Part shown: positions 1 to 7,200 of the stretch, piece by piece
Layout: the number at the start of each line of letters is the position of its first letter
Numbering within the stretch: position 1 is the stretch's first letter
NCBI GenBank assembly: GCA_030705945.1
Contig: JAUZPS010000162.1
Location: 1 to 8,894, forward strand
DNA from: Bacillota bacterium
Lineage (GTDB): Bacteria > Bacillota > Clostridia > Acetivibrionales > DSM-2933
DNA: 8,894 nt
Direction of reading: 5' to 3'
Translations under genes and position numbers: made by a program
The notes under the pieces: generated by a model
The model's database searches: none
What the model was told of the DNA's origin: nothing
The model's input: only the letters and a program-made list of their open reading frames with translations

Positions 1-1
1 G

Positions 2-178
2 GCAGCTACAAAAATTTCAGCCGGCGTAAGCACAGGGATTGGAAGTCATGTTGAAGAGGTAAACAATACAGGTGACAACCAGTTTGAAATTGCAGATAGC
101 CGATCTGTTGAAGAAGTATATCAGGCAATTAAATCCCGTGGTCTTCAGCCGGTAATGAATGATTACATCTATGTGTAA
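2..178 (+). CDS. C-terminal end of a ThiH-like radical SAM protein (5' part outside the window)
   Basis: Only the last 58 codons are visible, ending at TAA 176-178; the frame is open to the left edge. The peptide contains KISAGVSTGIGSH, then QFEIADSRSVEEVYQAI, then GLQPVMNDY. The pattern 'SAG...QFEIAD.RS.EEV...I...GLQPV..D' is what I know from the extreme C-terminus (BATS domain) of 2-iminoacetate synthase ThiH, which cleaves tyrosine to dehydroglycine for the thiamine thiazole ring. Related enzymes such as HydG and the tryptophan lyase NosL share the fold, and the CxxxCxxC cluster motif that would show radical SAM chemistry is outside the window. Family placement is fairly good; exact function is not certain. 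The gene is convergent with the polyketide operon and is probably housekeeping, marking the cluster edge. Confidence 0.65.
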   Translation, partial: AATKISAGVSTGIGSHVEEVNNTGDNQFEIADSRSVEEVYQAIKSRGLQPVMNDYIYV

Positions 179-201
179 ATATATTCTCAGATATTTGATA
201 A

Positions 202-234
202 GTTAAATACCTGCATAATTGAAAATTATTTAAC
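202..234. repeat. AT-rich bulged hairpin downstream of the ThiH-like gene
   Basis: GTTAA at 202-206 can pair with TTAAC at 230-234, and ATAATT at 215-220 with AATTAT at 224-229 across a three-base loop. An eight-base bulge sits on the left arm. It starts 24 bases after the ThiH-like stop codon. The stem is nearly all A/T, so on its own it would be a weak terminator. It may act with the hairpin at 247-274, or be chance in AT-rich DNA. Confidence 0.3.
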
Positions 235-246
235 ATAGGCTTTGGC

Positions 247-287
247 GTGGATAAATACTCTAACATTTATCCACTTCTTATTGTCTT
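247..287 (+). terminator. Candidate intrinsic terminator of the ThiH-like gene
   Basis: A perfect 10-bp inverted repeat, GTGGATAAAT at 247-256 and ATTTATCCAC at 265-274, encloses an eight-base loop. A T-rich run (ttcttattgtctt, 275-287) follows. It lies about 70 bases after the stop codon at 176-178, a normal place for a terminator on the plus strand. The stem has only three G-C pairs and the T-run is interrupted, so termination may be inefficient. Confidence 0.5.
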
Positions 288-327
288 AGCGTGAGATTTT
301 AGAGTTAAGGTAGTATCAAAAAAATAA

Positions 328-410
328 CTGGTCAACTGGTCGTTTCAAAAAACTGATATAATGGGTTTTCGCCGTATAAACTTGAACAAGGAATTTTTTG
401 AAACGCCCTA
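328..410. repeat. Inverted-repeat element, copy 1 (MITE-like)
   Basis: CGTTTCAAAAAA at 341-352 is the exact reverse complement of TTTTTTGAAACG at 394-405. The whole block resembles 3186-3269 in the same orientation: shared CTGGTCAA on the left, then CGTTTC plus an A-run, CTGAT, ATGGG, a more variable middle, then AAGGAATTTTTTGAAACGCCC on the right. The left arm is less perfect than in copy 2 (GGTCGTTTC against GGCGTTTC). No open frame of any length lies inside. A short non-autonomous mobile element or a dispersed structured repeat fits best; no target-site duplication is evident by eye. Confidence 0.75.
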
Positions 411-498
411 AGTTAAGTCGGAAATGTTAGCGACACTAAACTTTACGCATTAATAAATATGAATAGCATTAAAGGATGACATCCCCGGCCTCATGAAA

Positions 499-538
499 GT
501 TAATATTAACACTGTTTAAAAGATAATTTTGAAAACAG
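499..538 (-). terminator. Weak candidate terminator or structured 3' region of the minus-strand operon
   Basis: CTGTTT at 512-517 pairs with AAACAG at 533-538 around a 15-base loop, just downstream (in minus-strand sense) of the oxidoreductase stop at 544-546. It is followed by a perfect 12-bp palindrome, GTTAATATTAAC, at 499-510. There is no clear U-run after a GC-rich stem, so this is not a standard intrinsic terminator. I see no better one between 411 and 543. The inverted-repeat element at 328-410 could also slow or stop transcription here. Confidence 0.25.
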
Positions 539-543
539 CGCCT

Positions 544-1941
544 TTATACTATTTTCACAGCGCATTGATAAGCTGCCGAAACGGCTCCGGGTACACCGCT
601 TGTTTGCAATGCCCAGGCAGAGCCAATATATAAATTTTTTACATGAGTATCAATGTTTGCAGTCATAGGCTGGTCATAAAATTTCTTTTTGGGATTCCAG
701 CTCCAGCCTGCTATCGCGCCGCCGGAATTGTGAGTATATCTCTCATAAGTCAATGGTGTAGCTGAATCCTTATATACTATATACTTATTTAGATCCGGAA
801 TAATTCTTGATGACTTATCGATAAGATCTTTCATTGCTTTTTCCTTTAACTTTTCATATTTCTTCTTATCACCCCCGCCCCAGTTATTCATCCACTTGTA
901 CGGTACCATCGTCTGAATCAATAGTGAGGACTTTCCTTCAGGAGCATGCTTTGGGTTAATCATAGACATGGAATAGAGATTAACTGCAGTTTTTTTGAAG
1001 AACTCAAAATCATCCGGATCATATATGTCACAATCAGGGGCTTCATCAAAGAACATTATATAAGGAACTTTCATGTATTTTTCCAGCTCATTATTCGGCA
1101 TATCCAATCCCAGGTAAACTGTAAAATGTCCTTCAGAAATTTGAGATTGCGCTATTTTATTGAGTAATTGCGAATCCACAAGGCTTTTATCGTCCAAAAG
1201 TCTTAGGAAGGTTTTTTTATAATCACATGCAGAAATAATATAGTCCCCGTAATAATCAAAGCCCTTGCAGGCAACACCGACTGCGCAGTCATCCTTTGTG
1301 ATAATCCTGTCAACATAGGAATTAAGCTGCAAATTGCCCCCGTGCTTCTCAAAGTTCTCTGCCAATAAATTTGTCCATGACTGCATACCGTTTTTTACAG
1401 TCCAGCTGTCGGTTAAAAATATGGGAGCCGTTGTAATAAGATTACCTGCAGCCATATCCGGATAAAAGAACCCCTTTAAAGTTAGAAGCACATGCGCTCT
1501 TGAACCTTTGTTAAAGTACCTGCCCACAAATTCCTCAACGCTTATATCGGCATCCTGCTTACCCGGCAAACCCATTATTTCGGAAAAGAACCTGTCCAGC
1601 TTAGCCTTTTCATCCGGGTAGGCTGCATAGCACATTTTTCTATACTCACTATAAGTACTGATACATGCATCATACTCATCAGACAAAAACCTTATCTTCT
1701 GCTTGACAAATTCGATTTTGTCAAATACCCCTATTTCCTTCATTATTTTAAAAACGAGCGGTGATCCTTCCAGCGACAAACCCCCGCTTTCAAAATAAAA
1801 CCCGTTTTTGTAGAATCCCGAAGTGTATCCCCCTGGCTTGCTTTGATATTCAAATATCGTCACTTTATGCCCTTTCACCGCAAGCAGGTTTCCCGCGATA
1901 AGTCCTCCGATACCTGAACCGATGATAATAATTTCTTTCAT
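544..1941 (-). CDS. FAD-dependent phytoene desaturase / carotenoid isomerase-like oxidoreductase
   Basis: This 465-residue protein has the two signatures of the phytoene desaturase, carotenoid isomerase and retinol saturase superfamily. An N-terminal Rossmann dinucleotide site is G8-S-G10-I-G-G13 with acidic E31 ending the second strand. Near the C-terminus are TPLTYERYTHNSGGAIAGW (395-413) and IGSAWALQTSGVPG (439-452), which close the FAD pocket. KPGGYTSGF (35-43) is the usual motif after the first fold. The length is normal, and no signal peptide or membrane anchor is evident. Such enzymes desaturate, isomerise or saturate conjugated polyene chains. The start is set by ATG at 1941 with a GGGGG site upstream. 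It is the last gene of the minus-strand group, 35 bases after the glycosyltransferase. No other carotenoid gene is visible, so I infer that it acts on the polyketide chain. The substrate is unknown. Confidence 0.85.
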   Translation of the reverse strand: MKEIIIIGSGIGGLIAGNLLAVKGHKVTIFEYQSKPGGYTSGFYKNGFYFESGGLSLEGSPLVFKIMKEIGVFDKIEFVKQKIRFLSDEYDACISTYSEYRKMCYAAYPDEKAKLDRFFSEIMGLPGKQDADISVEEFVGRYFNKGSRAHVLLTLKGFFYPDMAAGNLITTAPIFLTDSWTVKNGMQSWTNLLAENFEKHGGNLQLNSYVDRIITKDDCAVGVACKGFDYYGDYIISACDYKKTFLRLLDDKSLVDSQLLNKIAQSQISEGHFTVYLGLDMPNNELEKYMKVPYIMFFDEAPDCDIYDPDDFEFFKKTAVNLYSMSMINPKHAPEGKSSLLIQTMVPYKWMNNWGGGDKKKYEKLKEKAMKDLIDKSSRIIPDLNKYIVYKDSATPLTYERYTHNSGGAIAGWSWNPKKKFYDQPMTANIDTHVKNLYIGSAWALQTSGVPGAVSAAYQCAVKIV

Positions 1942-1951
1942 TACCAGTCTT

Positions 1952-1956
1952 CCCCC
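1952..1956 (-). promoter_or_regulatory. Ribosome binding site of the FAD oxidoreductase
   Basis: On the minus strand AAAGGGGGAAG lies ten bases before the ATG at 1941. This strong purine-rich site supports that start and lies in the 35-base gap after the glycosyltransferase stop. The two genes are therefore probably on one mRNA but translated independently. Confidence 0.65.
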
Positions 1957-1976
1957 TTTATTTCTTAATCCCGGTC

Positions 1977-3089
1977 TTAAAAGGCCACTTGTTGAACTTC
2001 CCTAGCCTCTATCATTTCCTTTACTTTCCTTGATAGTATGTTGCTTGCAGGAAAATACATGGGATAATGCTCTGCTTCAATTTCAATGATCTGTACCCAT
2101 AAGTCCAAATTGGAATCCGTCTTATCGTATATAATGAGTTGATGCCCAGGATTTAATGCAAGCTCTTTTAAAACATATGCCTTCACTTCCTCGGTTCTGA
2201 GCTTGTCCTGGAATATTACAATCTTTGCTTCAATTTCTCCTGTTTCGATCTTTTTAAGCTTTCCGGACATCAGCACCGTTTTCCAGAGCGCCGCCATTTT
2301 TTCCGCAAGGGAAAATCCGTATAACTCCTTAAAAATGAAGTCCGCTACTTTGGCATAGCGGCTTTTCTCAGGGTCCATTATGTATTTGTGATAATTGCCG
2401 TGATATTGATGGTAGACTTCCAGCTTATGGTTCACAACAATCTTGAATCCATTAATATAAAAACGATATGCCAGATCCATGTCTTCAGGTCCCCATGTTT
2501 TATAAGCGCTATTAAAATACAGATTATTTTTAATAATATATGACCTCTTTACGCAAATACAATATCCATATACATTTATCCATGGGTCTATTGTATTTTT
2601 CATATTGAATGAACATTCCCTGAAAAGTGTATGCCGTGGTCCCATCTCGGAATTTGTGAATATCTGTTCCGCCAATTCCGGTTTGCTCTGTAACAGACCT
2701 GTTTCTTCTTCATTTAAAAGCTTCCTGTACCCAACGATAAGCAGGTTATCGTAAAGCATTTGATATCTTAGTATTTCAAGCAGAAAATCATCCCTGACTA
2801 TAATATCATCATCAAGAAAAATGATAATCTCACCTTTGGCTTTTTTTATCCCTTCATTTCTGGCCCGGGAGACGCAAGAAGCCTCTGTCTTTTCCAAATA
2901 GAAATAGTTTAAACTGAATTTCGCGCTGAAATTTCTTACCAGTTCTTTTGTATCATCATTATCCGATCCATCGTCAATAACAACTACTTCAATGTCATTG
3001 AGATTGATCTTTTGTTTATTTAAATACATTAAGGTTCCGGATAATAAATTAGGTCTATTATATGTAGCAATAATAATTGAAAATTTCAT
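1977..3089 (-). CDS. Family 2 glycosyltransferase (GT-A fold), start corrected
   Basis: The 370-residue product begins MKFSIIIATYNRP, the standard first strand of GT2 enzymes. Other motifs are IDDGS (38-42), which binds the nucleotide, SRARNEG (74-80), the DxD-type metal site LDDD (92-95), and WGPEDMDLAYR (199-209). The last is the ED motif expected for the catalytic base in inverting galactosyltransferase-like GT2 enzymes. A further 110 or so residues after 260 form no domain I recognise. I see no membrane helix, so it is probably cytosolic and uses a UDP-sugar, but donor and acceptor are unknown. The frame runs on upstream to 3233. I chose ATG 3089 because a GGAGG site precedes it, the family N-terminus starts there, and the extra 48 residues are partly encoded by the repeat at 3186-3269. 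The sugar acceptor could be the polyketide or a cell-surface glycan. Confidence 0.85.
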   Translation of the reverse strand: MKFSIIIATYNRPNLLSGTLMYLNKQKINLNDIEVVVIDDGSDNDDTKELVRNFSAKFSLNYFYLEKTEASCVSRARNEGIKKAKGEIIIFLDDDIIVRDDFLLEILRYQMLYDNLLIVGYRKLLNEEETGLLQSKPELAEQIFTNSEMGPRHTLFRECSFNMKNTIDPWINVYGYCICVKRSYIIKNNLYFNSAYKTWGPEDMDLAYRFYINGFKIVVNHKLEVYHQYHGNYHKYIMDPEKSRYAKVADFIFKELYGFSLAEKMAALWKTVLMSGKLKKIETGEIEAKIVIFQDKLRTEEVKAYVLKELALNPGHQLIIYDKTDSNLDLWVQIIEIEAEHYPMYFPASNILSRKVKEMIEAREVQQVAF

Positions 3090-3098
3090 TCGTTTCAC

Positions 3099-3103
3099 CC
3101 TCC
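3099..3103 (-). promoter_or_regulatory. Ribosome binding site that decides the glycosyltransferase start
   Basis: On the minus strand GGAGG stands nine bases before ATG 3089. The longer frame starting at 3233 has no comparable argument: it would initiate inside the inverted-repeat element and add a peptide unlike any GT2 N-terminus. Confidence 0.8.
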
Positions 3104-3122
3104 ATATCAAGATTTTAAGCGC

Positions 3123-3139
3123 CTCACCGCAATTGTGAG
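3123..3139. promoter_or_regulatory. Small inverted repeat in the glycosyltransferase leader
   Basis: CTCAC at 3123-3127 and GTGAG at 3135-3139 form a five-base dyad with a seven-base centre, about 35 bases upstream of the glycosyltransferase ATG. It could be an operator or a short leader hairpin. No convincing -35/-10 pair is visible nearby: a TTGCTC with a TAAAAT 19 bases later is the best I find, and it is weak. Low confidence. Confidence 0.2.
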
Positions 3140-3185
3140 CAATGATCGCTTTTAGATTCCGATTAGGTAACAGCAAATAATCAAC

Positions 3186-3269
3186 CTGGTCAATCGGCGT
3201 TTCAAAAAAACTGATTTTATGGGGATTGCGCATACATATATTGAATAAGGAATTTTTTGAAACGCCCTT
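3186..3269. repeat. Inverted-repeat element, copy 2 (MITE-like)
   Basis: GGCGTTTCAAAAAA at 3196-3209 and TTTTTTGAAACGCC at 3253-3266 are perfect 14-bp inverted arms around a 43-base centre. The block matches 328-410 in sequence and orientation, including the outer CTGGTCAA (3186-3193) and AAGGAA before the right arm. It sits between the glycosyltransferase leader and the large hairpin at 3275-3373. It carries no gene. The two copies lie on either side of the glycosyltransferase and oxidoreductase genes. Confidence 0.8.
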
Positions 3270-3274
3270 ATTAG

Positions 3275-3373
3275 ATAAAAAGCAATTAATCTTTTACATT
3301 TGCCTATCGCAAAATAACGTTAAAGCGTTCGTTATTTTGCTCCGTCAAATGTAAGATTAATAGTGCTTTTTAT
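3275..3373. terminator. Large compound hairpin, possible bidirectional terminator
   Basis: Two nested inverted repeats share one centre. The outer arms at 3275-3302 and 3346-3373 pair through ATAAAAAGC with GCTTTTTAT and through TTACATTTG with CAAATGTAA, with a few mismatches between. The inner arms GCAAAATAACG (3309-3319) and CGTTATTTTGC (3330-3340) are perfect over 11 bp with a ten-base loop. Each outer end has an A5 or T5 tract, so either strand gives a stem followed by U5. On the minus strand it begins 22 bases after the transporter stop codon, where a terminator or attenuator would sit. Its unusual size also fits a second small mobile element beside the repeat at 3186-3269. Confidence 0.55.
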
Positions 3374-3394
3374 ATAGATTATCTTGTTATCTTA

Positions 3395-4198
3395 CTAATG
3401 CTTCTTTAAAATTGCAATACATGAAAATATAATGAAAACCATAGCGATCATTTGCGCGATATACAGCGGTGTATTGAATATAAAAAAGGAACAAACCGCA
3501 GGATACAATATGGTAAAAGAGTTCTGTATCGGGCCTATGAGTATCATATCTCCGGATTTATAAGCAAATTGGACTGCCACCTGGGAAAGGACCCCGATCC
3601 CTATCCATAGATAAAGGTAAGGTGAATGTAGATAAAGACTAACGGAAGAACCGCATTCCTTAACTGCTACATTCATTAAAACAATGGCAAGCCCAGCGGT
3701 TATACCGGAATATGATGAAAAAAGTATGGTTTTCATCTTGGGGCCGGTTTTCTTGAAAAAGGCCGGAAGTACAATAAAAATTGGAAGTATCAGTAGTATA
3801 TATATGGCAATCTTGTTGATATATAAAATATCTGATGATTTTTGTACAATACACATAACAAAGATTGCTGCTGCAATGATGAATGAATAAACAATATCTG
3901 AAGAATAAATCTTTTCTCTTAAGAAAAAGAATGACAGCAGAATAATGAACGGTACCCCCAGTCCTGAAACGGAAGAAATAATATAAGGGGGAAGGACCTT
4001 TGACGCCAAGCCGTTTGGAATAATGGCAAGGTTGAAGAGGTAAAAGCCTCCTACCCAAATAAAAAAATATTTTAAAAACCTTTTATCCTTTTTCCCCTTC
4101 CAACCCATCCAAGGTGAACCGCTTTTCTGAATTACACTTCCAGTGGCTGAGCAAACTGCCCCCAGTATGGCCAGCAAAATACTTGTGATGTTTTGCAT
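3395..4198 (-). CDS. DMT-superfamily (EamA/NIPA-like) integral membrane transporter
   Basis: This 267-residue protein is almost entirely hydrophobic, with about nine predicted helices near residues 4-24, 42-62, 70-93, 100-119, 129-148, 156-178, 187-212, 217-241 and 244-264. Positive clusters such as WKGKKDKR (33-40) and KKTGPKMK (149-156) fall in loops. The first helix carries GAVCSATGSVIQKSG, reminiscent of drug/metabolite transporters and of the nine-helix NIPA group. Most family members export or exchange small metabolites, and NIPA proteins move magnesium. It lies 58 bases after the PKS on the same strand, so export of the product or a precursor is a reasonable inference but not shown. 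A hairpin at 3275-3373 follows it and may separate it from the downstream genes. Confidence 0.75.
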   Translation of the reverse strand: MQNITSILLAILGAVCSATGSVIQKSGSPWMGWKGKKDKRFLKYFFIWVGGFYLFNLAIIPNGLASKVLPPYIISSVSGLGVPFIILLSFFFLREKIYSSDIVYSFIIAAAIFVMCIVQKSSDILYINKIAIYILLILPIFIVLPAFFKKTGPKMKTILFSSYSGITAGLAIVLMNVAVKECGSSVSLYLHSPYLYLWIGIGVLSQVAVQFAYKSGDMILIGPIQNSFTILYPAVCSFFIFNTPLYIAQMIAMVFIIFSCIAILKKH

Positions 4199-4202
4199 AT
4201 AA

Positions 4203-4208
4203 CCTCCC
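4203..4208 (-). promoter_or_regulatory. Ribosome binding site of the membrane transporter
   Basis: On the minus strand AAGGGAGG is followed by only four bases (TTAT) and then ATG 4198. The core is strong but the spacing is short. No better in-frame ATG is available before the first membrane helix, so the start at 4198 stands. The site lies in the 58-base gap after the PKS stop (4257-4259), which supports co-transcription with the PKS. Confidence 0.6.
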
Positions 4209-4256
4209 TTATGTTATTGATAACGAGCTCTAAAAAGTAGACAAATTCTATACCTT

Positions 4257-7200
4257 TCACCACTTCATTCCGCCCGGAAGAAGCTTGTTCAAAGACCTGT
4301 CCGTCACCTTATAACAGTCCAATTCCTTTGGTAAAGTCACATCCTTGTGACAGTAAAGGATCATGTTCTGGGCATACCAGAATTCAATCCCCTTTATTTT
4401 CCACAGTACTTCCTCTCTGAAATCATATGCTATGTAATTGTATTTTTTAAATATTTTATACCAGTAATCGGCATTTTGCTCATTAACATGGTTAACGCCT
4501 CCCTGTCCCGGAACAGCCGCTGAGAACAGTACAATATCCGAAGCGCTTGTTATGCTTTTTATAAAGCTCTCCGCGCGCTGGCCGGAAATATGTTCAGCGA
4601 CTTCCAATGAAATTGCCAAATCAAATTCCTTGTTAAAAGTGTAGTCGTACCTTTCAAAATCCACCTCCTGAAAACAGTCAGCAGGTATCATTAACTGAGC
4701 TCTGTCTACATAGCTTCCATCCAGCCCCTTCACTTCACGTACTCCATATAACTGCGCGGCATTTAACCAACTGCCGACACCGCAACCAAAGTCAATGGCT
4801 GAGCTTGCTTTCAACAACGGCATCAGAAAATCAAAGACCTTTATGGCTGAGTTTCTGGACCCTGTTCTTATAAATTTATAAAAATTCCTGCTGTAACCTT
4901 CTTTATTTTTTCTTTCAGCTTCCTGTTCATCTATAAAATGTATCACCTTACTGTTGAAAAACTCGAGGTTGGAAAAGTTCAGAGCATGTCCACCCTTTTC
5001 AATTTCAATATATTGTGAATTCTTTATCCTTGAATGCAGTATTTTTGACTGTTCAGGATCTATAAGAATATCCTTTTTCCCTACGATTATCAAAGTTGGT
5101 ACTGTTATTTTATCCAATATGTTTTCAGTAGAGAATCCTACACTTATGTAAACATCCCCATAGTTTGGGCCATCACCGTGGTCAAAAAGAATATCATCGA
5201 AAATTGTGTAATATTGTATTTCCTGGGAGTCAGAATCCTCTTTGATTCTCTCCTTTGAAATACGCGCATTTGCATTAACTGCATACATACTTCCACATAA
5301 AGTCAGTGAAGCTATTTTTTCCGGGTACTCTGCGCAAATATATTGAGCGCTTATCCCCCCCCATGATGAACCCACCATATGAATTGGCCAGTTGATTTGC
5401 AGTTTATCCAATACCGCGATTAGAAGCTTGCTGATTCTGGAAAAAGAAAACTCTTTTCCTCCTTTGCTCAGCCCACATCCAGGAATATGGATTACAATGG
5501 TCTGGTGATCGCGAGAAAATTCTCTAATTTGATAATACCATTGCGGAGCTGTCATCTTAAAAGCTGTTAAAAACAATATAGGACTTCCGGCGCCCGCGAC
5601 TATAACCTCAAGTGTATCAGTAGAATCTACTTCTACTAAAAGCTGTTTAATCTCCCTATTGTTTTTCACTTCCTTTAGTATACTTTCTCGGTCAATATTC
5701 CTCTTTATTACAGGTAATATTACTCCGTCACGTAATTGCTTCCAATAATGAACAAAGTCTTCAAATGGTGATTCCAGACTGATAGGCATTTCCAACATCT
5801 TTATATCATCTTCTTCAACTGCGTTAACTGGTTGCAGCCTTTCAACGATCTTATCTGCATCACCTTCCCACTTGCGCCAGTCCAATTTATTTGCCGCGTT
5901 TCCTATAATAGCCTGTCTTTCTCCGCCTACAAGCGCGCGCCTTGAATCCTCATGCATTCCTACTATAATGTTCTGTGGCGATTGTTCCGCTATAAAGCCA
6001 GAAAGGCCGAAGACCTTGATTTTTTCAAGCCCGTTTGCGCCCATTATTTCAGTCCATTTATTTACACTCAAGAGAGGTGAACCTTTGATGCGGTTTTCTT
6101 CATCCTCAAACAACCACCATCCTTTTGTCAGCCCAAAAGTTAAAGTAGCAAAATCCTGAAGCTGGGTTAATTCATTAATGATGAATATTCCATCTTTTTT
6201 AAGCAGTTTTTTTGCCTGAGCAATTGAATTATTTATGTTACTGGTCGCATGGAACACATTACTGCCAAGTATTACATCAAAGCCTTCGGAGTCAAAACCC
6301 TGCATGTAGGGGTCCTTTTCTATATCCAGGTCTCTAAATTCAACAAAGGAGTAGTTATCTTTGAACTTCCTGATGTTTTGGGCAGTTAAATCTAATGAAA
6401 TATCAGTATAGAGATACTGTAACCGGTTATGGTATTGTTTTAACTTATTGAGAACAAATTCACTCGTTGCTCCTGTCCCTGCGCCTACTTCCAGAATTCT
6501 TAATTTATTTGTTGAATTCTCTTTAAGACGCATTTCTACAAAAAGCCTGATGATGTCTGCCGCCATATGATTGAAATAATCCGAAACAGAGTCTCCTTTA
6601 TATACTTTTTCCACCAATTCAGTTGACCCTTTAGGGAACATGACGGTTACATGGTTCTTCTTCCCTGTAAGTAAATTGCCATACTCACTTACACAAACCC
6701 ACATCAGGTTAATATACGGCTCAATTTCCGGCATTTTTTCAGTTAAATCACTTTTCATCCGTTCAAGGTTCTTCAATTCTTTTTTTTCTTTCACTTCATC
6801 TAGTTTTGGAGTCCCCTCGGCAATCCGGTCTGTAATTTTCACAAATCCCGCCCTTTCCAAAATATCCAGCAGCGCTTCAAACAAACGGTTGTATGAGGGT
6901 ATAATGCGCAGCTTTTTCTTTAAATCCTCTATATTATATTTCTCAGTATGGACTTCAAACACGCCCATCTTTTGGAAGGCATCAAGCAATAGGTACGATC
7001 CATATCTACCAATTGCATCAAAGGCCTCCATATTGTAGGCATCTATTTTTCCACTCATCGCCGGCATTTCATATGACAGTCTTTCAAAAAACAGCGGAGT
7101 CTTGTCAATTAAGCCATTGCCTGAGTCCTCAAACAATTCCTTGTATTTTTCCTTGTATTCTGCTTCCACTTTGAATGGAATCAACTGATTGATATCATGC

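Noticed and set aside
946..1167. A 73-codon plus-strand frame opposite the FAD oxidoreductase
   Set aside because: It is antisense to a confident gene, with no motif or convincing ribosome site.
3131..3140. AATTGTGAGC, matching the left half of the E. coli lac operator
   Set aside because: Only ten bases match and the symmetric right half is absent. With no LacI-type regulator in view this is best treated as chance.
3660..4058. A 132-codon minus-strand frame overlapping the transporter
   Set aside because: It is out of frame inside the transporter gene, has no recognisable domain and has an odd composition rich in Cys, His and Tyr. The overlapping frame has clear membrane helices and an SD site.
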